64,000 bases of DNA from Pandoraea norimbergensis (GCF_001465545.3 NZ_CP013480.3:1674001-1738000); one strand, 5' to 3'. Shown: positions 22,504 through 31,625, numbered from the stretch's first letter. Numbers and translations are program-made. The notes: a model not told the origin generated them from the letters alone.

Positions 22504-23205
22504 ATGCCCAGCAGCATTCTGATCGTAGAAGACGAGCCGGCGATTTCCGAGCTGATCTCCGTTAATCTGCAACATGCGGGTCACTATCCGATCCGGGCGT
22601 ACAACGCCGAGCAGGCGCTCACGCTGATTAGCGACGTCCTGCCGGATCTCGTTCTGCTCGACTGGATGCTGCCCGGCAAGTCGGGCGTGACCTTCGCGCG
22701 CGAACTGCGGGCGAACGAGCGCACCAAGCACGTGCCCATCATCATGCTCACCGCGCGCAGCGAAGAGCAGGACAAGGTGATGGGCCTGGAGATTGGCGCG
22801 GACGACTATGTCACCAAGCCGTTCTCGCCCAAGGAACTGATGGCGCGCATCAAGGCGGTGTTGCGCCGCCGTGCGCCGCAGCTGACCGAAGATGTGGTCA
22901 GCGTGAACGGCCTGAAGCTCGACCCGGCCACGCACCGTGTGACGAGCCATCAGACGAGCGGCGACATCAAGCTCGATCTGGGCCCGACGGAATTCCGCCT
23001 GCTGCACTTCTTCATGACGCATCCAGAGCGCGTGCACAGCCGCTCGCAGTTGCTCGATCAGGTGTGGGGCGATCACGTGTTCGTCGAAGAGCGCACCGTG
23101 GACGTGCACATCAAGCGTCTGCGCGCTGCGCTCAAGCCTGCCGGGCACGATGCTATGATCGAGACCGTACGCGGCAGCGGCTACCGCCTGACGAAGTCGG
23201 TCTGA
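22504..23205 (+). CDS. phoB: Phosphate regulon response regulator PhoB
   Basis: OmpR/PhoB-type DNA-binding response regulator of 233 residues. The receiver domain has acidic pocket EDE at 9-11, phospho-acceptor D53 (LLDWMLPG), a T/S switch in IMLTARSEE and K in YVTKPFSPKEL. The C-terminal winged helix includes the recognition region SRSQLLDQVWGDHVFVEERTVDVHIKRLR. It would bind the Pho boxes seen upstream of pstS and between ppk and ppx. phoR follows after 128 bases. Confidence 0.98.
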   Translation: MPSSILIVEDEPAISELISVNLQHAGHYPIRAYNAEQALTLISDVLPDLVLLDWMLPGKSGVTFARELRANERTKHVPIIMLTARSEEQDKVMGLEIGADDYVTKPFSPKELMARIKAVLRRRAPQLTEDVVSVNGLKLDPATHRVTSHQTSGDIKLDLGPTEFRLLHFFMTHPERVHSRSQLLDQVWGDHVFVEERTVDVHIKRLRAALKPAGHDAMIETVRGSGYRLTKSV

Positions 23206-23333
23206 GGCGCTCCGAGGCTGAACCCTGACGTGCGCCGTCGGCGCCGTCAGCCGTCGTTCCCCCCGCGACTGACGATGGCATTTGACCGTCTCGTCAGCCT
23301 TGGGCAAGGGCGGCAAACCCCTGTGCATCGTCT

Positions 23334-24692
23334 ATGAATATCATTTGGGCCCGTGCGCTGGCGTTCCTGATCCTGCAAGCGGCCATTTCCGTGGCCGTGG
23401 GCTGGCTTCTCGGCGCGCGCGCAGGCTACGTCACCGCAATTTTCTTGCTGGTGGTGCAGCTTTTCTTCAACGTCTACCACGCGCAACGCCTCTGGCGTCT
23501 GCTCGATGCCCCGGTCTACGGGGAAGTGCCGAGCGCGCTCGGCCTGTGGGGCGAAATCTACTACCGTTTGCACAAGCTCGCGAAGCGCTGGCATAACCAG
23601 GTCAAGCAGGTCGAGCAGCAGCACGCGCGCTTCATTCAGGCCATTCAGGCCTCGCCTAACGGCGTGATCATGCTCGACGAGCATAACCAGATCGAGTGGT
23701 GCAACGCGATTGCCGAGACGCACTTCGGTATCGATGCCAAGCGCGATCTGCGCCAACAGATCACCCATTTGCTGCGCACCCCCGCCTTTGTGCATTACCT
23801 CTCGTCCGAGCGTTATGACGAGGCGCTGATCATGCAGCATATGGGCGTGAAGCGGAACAACGTGCTCTCGATGCAGGTGTTTCCGTATGGCGATAACCGC
23901 AAGCTGATCATCTCGCTCGATGTGACCGATCTGGAGCGCACGGACGCCATGCGCCGCGACTTCGTGGCCAACGTCTCGCACGAGTTGAAGACGCCGCTGA
24001 CGGTGCTCTCAGGCTTTCTGGAGACGGTGGGCGAGCTGCCGCTTTCCGCCGACGAAATTCAGCGTTATGTCGAGATCATGCGGCAGCAGGCATCGCGCAT
24101 GCAGAGCATCGTGAACGACCTGCTCACGCTCGCCAAGCTCGAAGGCAGCGGCAAGCCGCCTTCGGATGAGCGGATCGACATGGGCGTGCAGATGCGCACC
24201 CTGCGCAGCGACGCGGAAGGGCTCTCGCAAGGCCAGCATGCGATCGAGGTCACCGGTGTCGACGGGTTGGACGTGCGCGGCGCCGAAGGCGAATTGCACA
24301 GTGCCTTCAGCAATCTGGTGAGCAACGCGGTGCGTTATACGCCGCAGGGCGGCAAGATCTGCATCGACTGGAGCGCGACCGACGATGGTGGTGCGCGCTT
24401 TACCGTCATCGACTCGGGGCTGGGGATTCCGGCGGAACATATCCCGCGCCTGACCGAGCGGTTCTATCGCATCGATCGCAGCCGGTCGCGTGATACGGGC
24501 GGGACAGGGCTGGGGCTGGCCATCGTCAAGCACGTGCTTACGCGCCATCAGGCGGACTTGCGAGTCACGAGCGAGGAAGGGCGTGGCAGCACGTTCAGCA
24601 TCCATTTCCCGCCGTCACGGGTGGTTCACCGTGCGCCGGCGGATTTGCCGGCACCGGCTGCCGCGCCGTCGAACGTGGCTGCCAACGGTTGA
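23334..24692 (+). CDS. phoR: Phosphate regulon sensor kinase PhoR
   Basis: Membrane histidine kinase of 452 residues. Two N-terminal hydrophobic segments (about 8-25 and 30-47) with almost no periplasmic loop are typical of PhoR. A PAS domain follows (about 95-200), then HisKA with phospho-acceptor H216 in VSHELKTPLT, and a HATPase domain with N box (AFSNLVSNAVRYT), G1 DSGLGIP and G2 GTGLGLAIVKH. Sensing occurs through PstSCAB and PhoU rather than external ligand. A strong bidirectional terminator follows. Confidence 0.97.
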   Translation: MNIIWARALAFLILQAAISVAVGWLLGARAGYVTAIFLLVVQLFFNVYHAQRLWRLLDAPVYGEVPSALGLWGEIYYRLHKLAKRWHNQVKQVEQQHARFIQAIQASPNGVIMLDEHNQIEWCNAIAETHFGIDAKRDLRQQITHLLRTPAFVHYLSSERYDEALIMQHMGVKRNNVLSMQVFPYGDNRKLIISLDVTDLERTDAMRRDFVANVSHELKTPLTVLSGFLETVGELPLSADEIQRYVEIMRQQASRMQSIVNDLLTLAKLEGSGKPPSDERIDMGVQMRTLRSDAEGLSQGQHAIEVTGVDGLDVRGAEGELHSAFSNLVSNAVRYTPQGGKICIDWSATDDGGARFTVIDSGLGIPAEHIPRLTERFYRIDRSRSRDTGGTGLGLAIVKHVLTRHQADLRVTSEEGRGSTFSIHFPPSRVVHRAPADLPAPAAAPSNVAANG

Positions 24693-24727
24693 GCGGTTCG
24701 CCACGCGGGCTGGCACGATCCCAATGT

Positions 24728-24765
24728 AAAAAAGGCGTCTGACTGAATTGTCAGACGCCTTTTTT
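24728..24765. terminator. Bidirectional terminator between phoR and ppk
   Basis: The left arm at 24728-24743 begins with A6 and carries GGCGTCTGAC. The right arm at 24750-24765 carries GTCAGACGCC and ends in T6, with loop TGAATT. The A- and T-runs let it serve both converging genes. Confidence 0.93.
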
Positions 24766-24792
24766 GTGCCCAGATGACGATCGTTCGCGCGG

Positions 24793-26865
24793 TTAGTTGC
24801 CCGTCTGCACGTACTGCGTCAGCTCCTGCATGAGCGCCAACTGGCTGTTGAAGGGCTTCTTGCCTGCGCGACGGCGCAGGTAGCTGCCATCCGGGCGCAT
24901 GAGCCACGCGGACGTGTTGTCGCGCAGATGGACCATCAGACCCTCGCGAATCACACGGGCCTTCAGGCGTTTGTCATGCACGGGGAAGGCCACTTCCACG
25001 CGGCGGAAGAAGTTGCGTTCCATCCAGTCCGCGCTTGAGAGCATCACCTTCTCGTCGCCATGCGCATAGAAGTAGTAAATGCGATGGTGTTCGAGAAAAC
25101 GTCCCACGATCGAGCGTACGGTGATGTTCTCCGAGAGCCCCGGCACGCCCGCGCGCAGCGAGCAGACGCCGCGCACGATGAGGTCGATCTTCACGCCGGC
25201 GCGCGACGCCTTGTAAAGCTCGGCAATGATGGTCGGATCGAGCAGCGCGTTCATCTTCGCGATGATGCGGGCCTTCTTGCCGGCGGCCGCCGCTTCCGTT
25301 TCGCGCCGGATGGCTTCGAGCAGGTGCGTGTGCATGGTGAACGGCGACTGCCAGAGACCGTGCAACTGCGTCTGCCGGCCGATGCCGGTGAGCTGCTGGA
25401 AGACGACGTGCACGTCCGCGCAGAGCTTTTCATCGGCCGTCATCAGGCCGAAGTCGGTGTACAGGCGTGCCGTGCGCGGGTGGTAATTGCCTGTGCCGAG
25501 GTGCACGTAGCGCTTGAGGTAGGTCTTCTTGCCCTCGTGCGTGCGGCGCACCACCAGCAGCATCTTCGCGTGGCACTTGTGGCCGACCACGCCATATACG
25601 ACGTGTGCGCCGACCGCTTCGAGCCGTGCAGCCCAGTTGATGTTCGTTTCCTCGTCGAAGCGGGCAAGCAACTCGACGACCACCGTGACTTCCTTGCCGT
25701 TGCGCGCGGCTTCCATGAGCGCATCCATCAGCGACGACTCGTTACCCGTGCGGTAGATGGTCTGCTTGATGGCGACGACGTCAGGGTCGCGGGCGGCCTG
25801 CAACAGCAGCTCCAGCACCGGCTGGAAGCTGTCGTAGGGGTGGTGCAGCAGCACATCGCCCTGATCGATGAGATCGAACATGGCCGGCGAGGCGATCATG
25901 CGCTTGGGCAAAGCCGGCACGAACGGTGCGAATTTCAGATCGGGGCGATCGACCATCTCGGGCAGCGGCATCAGGCGCACGAGATTGACGGGGCCTTTCA
26001 CGCGGTAGCAATCCGAGTCGGTCAGGCCGCATTCCGTTTGCAGGCGGCGAACGAGTCGCGCTGGCGCGCCGGAATCGACTTCCAGACGCACGGCGTCGCC
26101 GAGGTGGCGGGCGGGCAATTCGCCTTGCAGGGCGGTGCGAAGGTTCGTGATTTCGTCTTCGTCGACGAACAAATCGCTATTGCGGGTGACGCGGAACTGA
26201 TGGCAGCCCTTGGCCGTGAGCCCCGGGAACAATTCGCTCGAAAATCGAAGCATGAGCGAACTGAGCAGGACGAAGCTGTTGGGCAGCGGCGCGAGGGATG
26301 CGGGCATCGGCACCAGACGGGGCAGGGCGCGCGGGGCTTGCACGATGGCGAGTTCCGCGTCGCGTCCGAACGCGTCCTTACCTTCGAGTTCGACGGCGAA
26401 GTTCAGGCTTTTGTTGAGTACGCGCGGGAACGGGTGAGCCGGGTCGAGCCCGATGGGCGTGAGTACCGGCACCAGTTCGCGCATGAAGTAGTCGCGCGCC
26501 CATTCGACTTGGGCGTCGTTCCACTGGCCGGAGGGGTGAAACGCGATGCCTTCGGCCTCGAGTGCGGGCATCAGGCTGCCGAACATGGCGTATTGCTTTT
26601 CCACGAGCGCCTGTGCCCGGGAACACACTTGCGTGTAAACTTGCTGAAAAGTCATGCCGTCGGGCGTGAGCATGCCCGGATTTTCGCGCATCTGCTCCTT
26701 GAGTCCGGCGACGCGGATTTCGAAGAATTCATCCAGATTGCTACTGACGATACAGACAAAACGCAGGCGTTCGAGCAGTGGCGTGGCCGGGTCGGCTGCC
26801 TGGGCGAGCACGCGTTCATTGAACGCAAGGATGCCAAGCTCGCGATTGAGCAGCGGATAATTCAT
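24793..26865 (-). CDS. ppk1: Polyphosphate kinase 1
   Basis: Reversibly polymerises the gamma phosphate of ATP into polyphosphate. Domains in order: an N-terminal helical domain beginning YPLLNRELGILAFNERVLAQA; a middle domain with FVCIVSSNLDEFFEIRVAGLKEQ; and two phospholipase-D-like C-terminal domains, the first including the likely phospho-acceptor histidine in VHLGTGNYHPRTARLYTDFG. An in-frame ATG at 26907 would add 14 non-conserved residues. I prefer 26865 (MNYPLL) because the Pho box and -10 predicted for this gene would place the transcript start at about 26892, downstream of 26907. Neither start has a clear ribosome-binding site. The protein is 690 residues. Confidence 0.93.
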   Translation of the reverse strand: MNYPLLNRELGILAFNERVLAQAADPATPLLERLRFVCIVSSNLDEFFEIRVAGLKEQMRENPGMLTPDGMTFQQVYTQVCSRAQALVEKQYAMFGSLMPALEAEGIAFHPSGQWNDAQVEWARDYFMRELVPVLTPIGLDPAHPFPRVLNKSLNFAVELEGKDAFGRDAELAIVQAPRALPRLVPMPASLAPLPNSFVLLSSLMLRFSSELFPGLTAKGCHQFRVTRNSDLFVDEDEITNLRTALQGELPARHLGDAVRLEVDSGAPARLVRRLQTECGLTDSDCYRVKGPVNLVRLMPLPEMVDRPDLKFAPFVPALPKRMIASPAMFDLIDQGDVLLHHPYDSFQPVLELLLQAARDPDVVAIKQTIYRTGNESSLMDALMEAARNGKEVTVVVELLARFDEETNINWAARLEAVGAHVVYGVVGHKCHAKMLLVVRRTHEGKKTYLKRYVHLGTGNYHPRTARLYTDFGLMTADEKLCADVHVVFQQLTGIGRQTQLHGLWQSPFTMHTHLLEAIRRETEAAAAGKKARIIAKMNALLDPTIIAELYKASRAGVKIDLIVRGVCSLRAGVPGLSENITVRSIVGRFLEHHRIYYFYAHGDEKVMLSSADWMERNFFRRVEVAFPVHDKRLKARVIREGLMVHLRDNTSAWLMRPDGSYLRRRAGKKPFNSQLALMQELTQYVQTGN

Positions 26866-26898
26866 ATTGAACGTGCGAAAGACATGGGATTGGCGTGA

Positions 26899-26931
26899 AT
26901 TCTTCATCCGTATTGTTACAGTTATATGACA
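26899..26931 (-). promoter_or_regulatory. Pho box and -10 of ppk1 (minus strand)
   Basis: On the minus strand TGTCA (26931-26927) and TGTAA (26920-26916) start 11 bases apart. AAGAAT (26904-26899) begins 10 bases after TGTAAC, the same geometry as the pstS promoter. Predicted start of transcription is about 26892. Confidence 0.5.
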
Positions 26932-26939
26932 TTCACATT

Positions 26940-26972
26940 TGTCAACGACGTGTCATATTCACTTTGTAACGT
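26940..26972 (+). promoter_or_regulatory. Pho box of ppx (plus strand)
   Basis: TGTCA at 26940-26944 and TGTCA at 26951-26955 are direct repeats 11 bases apart. TAACGT (26967-26972), a weak -10, begins 10 bases after TGTCAT. A further pair, CGTCA at 26976 and TGTCG at 26987, keeps the 11-base period out of phase. Confidence 0.5.
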
Positions 26973-27059
26973 ATTCGTCATTTATCTGTCGAGTGCGCGT
27001 CACGCTTTTCGTGTGCAACAAAGCGTATTTCGACACTCATCGCCCAGGCGCACCCCCAC

Positions 27060-28580
27060 ATGAGTACCCCTTCGCCTTTATTAGCGGCCGTCGATCTCGG
27101 CTCGAACAGTTTTCGCCTGATCATCGGCCGGGTGGAGGAAACCTCCGCAGGTACGCAGATCTACCAGGTGGATGCGCTGCGCGAACCGGTCAGGCTTGCC
27201 GCTGGCCTGAACGCGGAAAAGTATCTCGATCACCCGTCGCAGCAACGCGGCTGGGATGTGCTCAAGCGCTTTGGCGAGCGGCTGCGGGGGTTTCATCCCG
27301 ATCAGGTGCGTGCGGTCGCGACCAATACGTTGCGCGTGGCGAAGAACGCGCAGGATTTCCTTGGTGAAGCGCAACGCGCGCTCGGGTTTCCCATCGAAGT
27401 GATTGCCGGACGCGAAGAAGCGCGGCTGATTTATGCGGGCGCAGCGCATTCGGTACCGACTTGTCCGGGGAATCGACTTGTCGTGGATATCGGCGGCGGT
27501 TCGACGGAATTCATTATCGGTCAGGATTACGAACCGTTGATCATGGAGAGTCTGTACATCGGCTGCGTAAGTCACAGCCGTTTGTTCTTTCCCAGCGGCA
27601 ATGTCGATGACTATGCGATGAAGCAGGCCGAGCTGGCCGCGCGTCGCGAAATTCAGATCATTTCGTCGGCGTTTCGCGAGGCGGGGTGGTCGCAGGCGAT
27701 CGGCTCATCGGGCACGGCGCGTGCGCTGGCGGAATTGCTGGAGGCCAACGGCTTCAACGACGGCGGGGTGCACGGCCTCACCCGTGGTGGCCTGGAGCGG
27801 CTCAAACGGGCGCTCATCAAGGCAGAGAATGCCAATCGTCTGAAGCTGGCCGGTTTGAAGCAGGATCGCATCCCGGTGCTGCCGGGCGGCCTGTCGATCA
27901 TGCTGTCGGTGTTCAATGAGCTTGAAGTCGATCATATGGAGACGACCGACGCTGCGCTGCGTCTGGGCGTGATGTACGACTTGCTGGGCCGTACGCAGCA
28001 TCAGGATATGCGCGCAGTGACCGTCGAGCAGTTTGTGCGGCGCTATGGCGTGGATCGTGCGCAGACTGAGCGTGTCGGGCGTCTGGCGATTGCGTTGTAT
28101 CGGCAATTACCGGTGGCTGGCGACGAAACGGATGCCGACGACGGTCGTGAAGAGGACGAAGCGCTGCTCGGTTGGGCATCGTCGCTGCACGAGATGGGGC
28201 TGTCGATCTCGCACAGCGCTTATCACAAGCATTCGGCCTACATCGGCAGCAATGCGGACATGCCAGGCTTCTCGCGTCCCGATCAGGCGCGTCTGGCGGA
28301 GTTGCTGCTGGGGCACGTTGGCAAGCTGGGCAAGCTGGCGTCGCAGGCGCAGCAAGTCGACTGGCAATTGCTGTTCTGCCTGCGGCTGGCGGTCTTGTTT
28401 TGCCGCCGCCGCATCGACGCGCTGCCCGAGAGCATCGAGGTGAATCGTCTTGATGACGGCTTTGAGGTGACGGTGCCGCGTGCGTGGATCGACGCGAACC
28501 CGCTGACCGATTACAGCTTGCAGCGCGAGGCGCAGGAGTGGGAGAAGATTGGTCAGCGCTACAAGGTGGTGTACGCCTGA
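27060..28580 (+). CDS. ppx: Exopolyphosphatase (Ppx/GppA family)
   Basis: Releases phosphate processively from polyphosphate ends, or hydrolyses pppGpp. The 506 residues carry the ASKHA-fold phosphate loops VDLGSNSFRLIIGRV at about 12-26 and VVDIGGGSTEFIIG near 142-155, an ATNTLRVAKN segment, and a C-terminal helical domain with HEMGLSISHSAYHKHSAYI. It diverges from ppk1 across a 194-base region holding Pho boxes for both directions, so synthesis and breakdown of polyphosphate appear co-regulated. Confidence 0.95.
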   Translation: MSTPSPLLAAVDLGSNSFRLIIGRVEETSAGTQIYQVDALREPVRLAAGLNAEKYLDHPSQQRGWDVLKRFGERLRGFHPDQVRAVATNTLRVAKNAQDFLGEAQRALGFPIEVIAGREEARLIYAGAAHSVPTCPGNRLVVDIGGGSTEFIIGQDYEPLIMESLYIGCVSHSRLFFPSGNVDDYAMKQAELAARREIQIISSAFREAGWSQAIGSSGTARALAELLEANGFNDGGVHGLTRGGLERLKRALIKAENANRLKLAGLKQDRIPVLPGGLSIMLSVFNELEVDHMETTDAALRLGVMYDLLGRTQHQDMRAVTVEQFVRRYGVDRAQTERVGRLAIALYRQLPVAGDETDADDGREEDEALLGWASSLHEMGLSISHSAYHKHSAYIGSNADMPGFSRPDQARLAELLLGHVGKLGKLASQAQQVDWQLLFCLRLAVLFCRRRIDALPESIEVNRLDDGFEVTVPRAWIDANPLTDYSLQREAQEWEKIGQRYKVVYA

Positions 28581-28649
28581 ATGGGGCGTTTTCCCGCGCT
28601 TCTCCGCTGTTCCTCTGCGCCAACAAATCGACTTGGTGTTGCAGACATG

Positions 28650-28681
28650 AAAAAGCCCGGCAATTTGCCGGGCTTTTTTTG
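28650..28681. terminator. Bidirectional terminator after ppx
   Basis: GCCCGGCAA and TTGCCGGGC form a 9-bp stem flanked by an A-run before and seven T residues after. It separates ppx from the converging acyltransferase gene. Confidence 0.93.
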
Positions 28682-28728
28682 TCCTTTTGATGAGGACTGA
28701 ATTGGTTGGGGGGAGTCAGTGGCCTTGA

Positions 28729-29562
28729 TCAGGCGTTCTGGAGTTTGCTGAGCAGTTCCGGTCCGAGGAAGTGTCGCGCGTAGCGCGGGTTCATGTCGGA
28801 CAGGCGGAACATCGTCAGGAAGTCGGCCGTATTGAAGTCGGGGTCCCATGCCGGGGCACCGCAGATGCGGGCGCCGAGGCGCAGGTAGCCTTTGACTAGC
28901 GCGGGCGGCTCGACGTCGAGGCCCGATTGCAGTTCGTTGATCGGCAGGGCGATACGCGGCACGGCGTGGTACTCGGCGGGTGCCATGGCGCTTTCGCTGT
29001 CTTGCAACTTGCGATAGAGGCTGGCGGCGTAGTGGCCACCGTCGGCCATGGGCACGCTGGCGCAGCCGAGCATGGTCTCCAGGCCGTTACGCACCATGTA
29101 CTCTGCCAGACCGCTCCAGAGGGCCATGATGACGGCACCGTTGCGGTAGTCAGGGTGCACGCACGAGCGGCCGGTCTCGAGCATCTTGGGGCGCAGATGG
29201 TCGAGGCGTGAGAGATCGAATTCACTCTCGGAGTACAGACGGCCGAGGCGCTTGGCCTGGTCGGGGGGCAATACGCGGTAGGTGCCGACAACCTTGAGCG
29301 AATCCTGATCGCGAACGAGCAGGTGATCGCAGTATTGGTCGTATTCGTCGACGTCCAGGCCTGCCGGGCCTTTGACCGATGCGCCCATTTCTTCGGCGAA
29401 GACCTGATATCTCAGTCGTTGGGCTTCACGAAGCTCGCTTTCGTCGCGTGCCCACGCCACAGCCAGATTCGGTTTGACAGGCGTTTCAGGACGAGGAAGA
29501 CGCCTCCGCGACGTAGGGGTCAGCGAAGAGAGCGGCATGGTGGGGTTCGGCAGGTCGCGCAT
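28729..29562 (-). CDS. OlsB-like N-acyltransferase (GNAT/autoinducer-synthase fold)
   Basis: Predicted acyl-ACP-dependent N-acyltransferase of the family that includes OlsB, which makes lyso-ornithine lipids. The core is LREAQRLRYQVFAEEMGASV, then DQYCDHLLVRD, VVGTYRVLPPDQAKRLG, and ETGRSCVHPDYRNGAVIMALWSGLAEYM, which matches the Acetyltransf_5 pattern. I take ATG 29562 (MRDLPNPTM), preceded by AAGGGC; the open frame runs to 29613 and ATG 29538 is also possible. The length of 277 residues fits. No olsA partner is nearby, so the exact acceptor amine is uncertain. Confidence 0.8.
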   Translation of the reverse strand: MRDLPNPTMPLSSLTPTSRRRLPRPETPVKPNLAVAWARDESELREAQRLRYQVFAEEMGASVKGPAGLDVDEYDQYCDHLLVRDQDSLKVVGTYRVLPPDQAKRLGRLYSESEFDLSRLDHLRPKMLETGRSCVHPDYRNGAVIMALWSGLAEYMVRNGLETMLGCASVPMADGGHYAASLYRKLQDSESAMAPAEYHAVPRIALPINELQSGLDVEPPALVKGYLRLGARICGAPAWDPDFNTADFLTMFRLSDMNPRYARHFLGPELLSKLQNA

Positions 29563-29741
29563 AAAGGCCCTTTTTGTGACGGTCGCGTTGCGACGTACTT
29601 TAAAAAGCATCAATGTCGATTCCGTGAACGGGAGGCGACAATTCTATGACAAAACTTGGAATCTCACGCGGCAGATCCCAAGGCGAATGCCTTGAAAGCG
29701 CCATTCCACCGGCTTTCCGGCGCTTTCACGTGAGGTCGAAA

Positions 29742-30236
29742 TCAAAGTAGATCGGGGTTGATGACGGCACGCACGACGACCTGACTTTCGTCTTCGCGGC
29801 GACGCGAGGCGAGCCACCAGATGCCGGCTTTCTTGATGGTCCAGTAGGCTTCCTGACCGCTGATGAGCAGGCTGGCGAGTTGGCCGAGGGCGGGTTGGTG
29901 GCCGACGATCACGACATTCTGAGCGGTGCCGGGCCAGTCGATGGCGCCGAGCAGGGTCATGGCGTTCGCGCCGGGGGCGAGATCGCGCACGATGCGGGGG
30001 CTGGGGGTGAGGGCGTGCGCGGTCTGCACGGCACGTACGGCGGGGCTTGAGAGGATGATGGTGTCTTCGGGCAGTCGGGCGCGCAGCCACAGGGCGGCTT
30101 TTTCGGCTTGTTTGCGGCCGCGATCGGTGAGTTCGCGGGCCAGATCGGCTTGCGCGCTGAGGGCGAGGGTGGCGGGCAGGTTTTCGGCGTCGGCGTGACG
30201 CCAGAGAATCAGGTTCATCGACACGGGTTCGAGCAT
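29742..30236 (-). CDS. sixA: Phosphohistidine phosphatase SixA
   Basis: Small histidine-phosphatase (phosphoglycerate-mutase-like) protein of 164 residues that dephosphorylates phosphohistidine, for example on HPt or PTS proteins. The RHG-type motif is LWRHADAE (R13, H14), and the second catalytic histidine lies in VVIVGHQPALGQLASLL. GGGAGG sits seven bases before ATG 30236; a shorter start at 30218 (MNLILW) is possible but has no such site. Confidence 0.9.
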   Translation of the reverse strand: MLEPVSMNLILWRHADAENLPATLALSAQADLARELTDRGRKQAEKAALWLRARLPEDTIILSSPAVRAVQTAHALTPSPRIVRDLAPGANAMTLLGAIDWPGTAQNVVIVGHQPALGQLASLLISGQEAYWTIKKAGIWWLASRRREDESQVVVRAVINPDLL

Positions 30237-30385
30237 GTTGAACCTCCCAATATGGCGGGTTTTCGTGGCGGCGGCGTGACCGTCGGCGAGACTTTTGCGG
30301 CGTGCGGCAACTACGTAATCGCAAGCGAGTGCATGGCCATTGTGCCAGCCATCGGAAAGAATTCTTGCAGAATTGGCGCGTCTAT

Positions 30386-30414
30386 TTGACGCAGCGCCGA
30401 GAACCCTCTACAAT
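30386..30414 (+). promoter_or_regulatory. Sigma70 promoter of tRNA-Pro
   Basis: TTGACG (30386-30391) and TACAAT (30409-30414) are separated by 17 bases. The start of transcription would fall a few bases before the mature tRNA 5' end. Confidence 0.85.
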
Positions 30415-30427
30415 TCGCCCTCTTCGT

Positions 30428-30504
30428 CGGAGCGTAGCGCAGCCTGGTAGCGCATCTGATTTGGGATCAGAGGGTCGTAGGTTCGAATCCTATCGCTCCG
30501 ACCA
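30428..30504 (+). tRNA. tRNA-Pro (anticodon TGG)
   Basis: Seventy-seven bases fold into a standard cloverleaf. The acceptor stem is CGGAGCG/CGCTCCG, the anticodon loop TTTGGGA contains TGG, the T-loop is GGTTCGAATCC, and CCA is encoded at 30502-30504. It has its own promoter and terminator. Confidence 0.97.
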
Positions 30505-30519
30505 GCAGGATTGAAGGTG

Positions 30520-30556
30520 AAGGGGTTAGCTTCGGCTAACCCCTTTTGTTTTTGTG
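30520..30556 (+). terminator. Rho-independent terminator of tRNA-Pro
   Basis: AAGGGGTTAGC-TTCG-GCTAACCCCTT gives an 11-bp stem with a stable UUCG tetraloop, followed by TTGTTTTTG. Confidence 0.95.
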
Positions 30557-31139
30557 CGGGCGATGCTCCCAATCGTCGTTGGCACCGCTAGTACCCCCGG
30601 GACATCTCCATGGTGTACCTGCCACCCTTCTGATCGGCAGCGTTCGAATTCCGTCCGCGCGGTGCTCAATGCATCACCGCAAGGTGCTGGCCATGAGCGC
30701 CCACATGCCCTGTCGCACGTAAAGCCGCATTACCTTCCCCACGCGACGACACAACGCTCCAAAAAAAGGCGCTTCAGGCTGCCGTTGCCCTGCTTCTCCT
30801 CCCGGTAAGCCAAACTCATCATTCGATCGGCTCTTAGGGGCTTACAACGCAATCTGGTGTGTTGTTTGCACCGTTTTGCCACGGCTAACCGGCTACCTTC
30901 CGAGTTTTTTGATTTGTTACGCCTAGCTCGTGGCATGAGACGCAGGCATAGCGCGCCCATGTAGCGGCCGAATCGCCTCCACCTGACTATCCACGAGATG
31001 CGGTTTCTGACGCCGCGCTCGCGCCGAAGCGTTGAATCGCCCTCTAAACTCAGTTCCTTCACGGCCCCATGTTTGGTCGAGCGGAACCGGGTTGGAGGCC
31101 GAGACAAAGTGCGCCCATCTCAGTGCTTTGGAGCTCCAA
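30557..31139. other. Non-coding accessory stretch after tRNA-Pro
   Basis: No convincing gene was found in about 580 bases. Open frames here lack start sites or family-like content, and base composition is less GC-rich than the neighbours. The position directly after a tRNA and before a toxin-antitoxin pair suggests a decayed insertion. I saw no integrase and no repeat of the tRNA 3' end. Confidence 0.4.
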
Positions 31140-31370
31140 ATGATTTGGATCGTAGTGGCGGTTGTAACAATCAGCGCACTCACAATTCTTGCCACGATAC
31201 TGGCGTGGAGGAACGGCAAGCGGATGAACCGTGCGTCGAATAGCGAGCCGTCGACGATAGAGCGGGACAGATGGGTCCGTTCTCCCCGGACAACCCGAAA
31301 TAAGAAACTTCGACGCTTTGACCGAGCCAAGATCTACTACGACCCCAAGCAATTTCGACGCCCTCGTTAA
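31140..31370 (+). CDS. Small single-pass membrane protein, function unknown
   Basis: The 76-residue frame begins with a hydrophobic helix (MIWIVVAVVTISALTIL, then ATILAW) followed directly by a strongly basic cytoplasmic tail (RNGKRMNR, then RRFDRAKIYYD). GGAG lies 8 bases before ATG 31140, while the longer open frame upstream has no ribosome-binding site. I do not recognise the family. The N-out, basic-in topology and small size fit a membrane-associated regulatory peptide or phage-like remnant. It lies in the poorly coding stretch between tRNA-Pro and parDE. Confidence 0.45.
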   Translation: MIWIVVAVVTISALTILATILAWRNGKRMNRASNSEPSTIERDRWVRSPRTTRNKKLRRFDRAKIYYDPKQFRRPR

Positions 31371-31600
31371 TCGGCAGATGCGCATGTTGCGACGAGGTTC
31401 GTCCCGCTGCTGTCGTGGAGCTTAGCGACCCGCAACGCGACACGCCGATGCGTTCACATCGCATTCGTCAAATTGACTCCGTTATGCGCTCCTTGATTTG
31501 CTGGAACAACGCGACACAACGGCTGCGGCGATCAGAAAGCAGTTTGGGGAGTGGACTTCATCTGGCGACGCGTAGTCGGGGTTTGGTTCAGGTGATTTTT

Positions 31601-31625
31601 TGATAACTATTGATAAGGATGATAA
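31601..31625. promoter_or_regulatory. TGATAA direct repeats upstream of parD (candidate operator)
   Basis: TGATAA occurs at 31601, 31611 and 31620, spaced 10 and 9 bases. Ribbon-helix-helix antitoxins such as ParD bind arrays of short repeats at about one-turn spacing, so this fits an autoregulatory site 40-65 bases before the parD start. Confidence 0.5.

Noticed and set aside
21718..23328. Minus-strand frame opposite phoU and phoB
   Set aside because: Antisense to two confidently identified genes and without domain content.
25060..26898. Plus-strand 612-residue frame opposite ppk1
   Set aside because: Shadow frame; the minus-strand PPK1 sequence is unambiguous.
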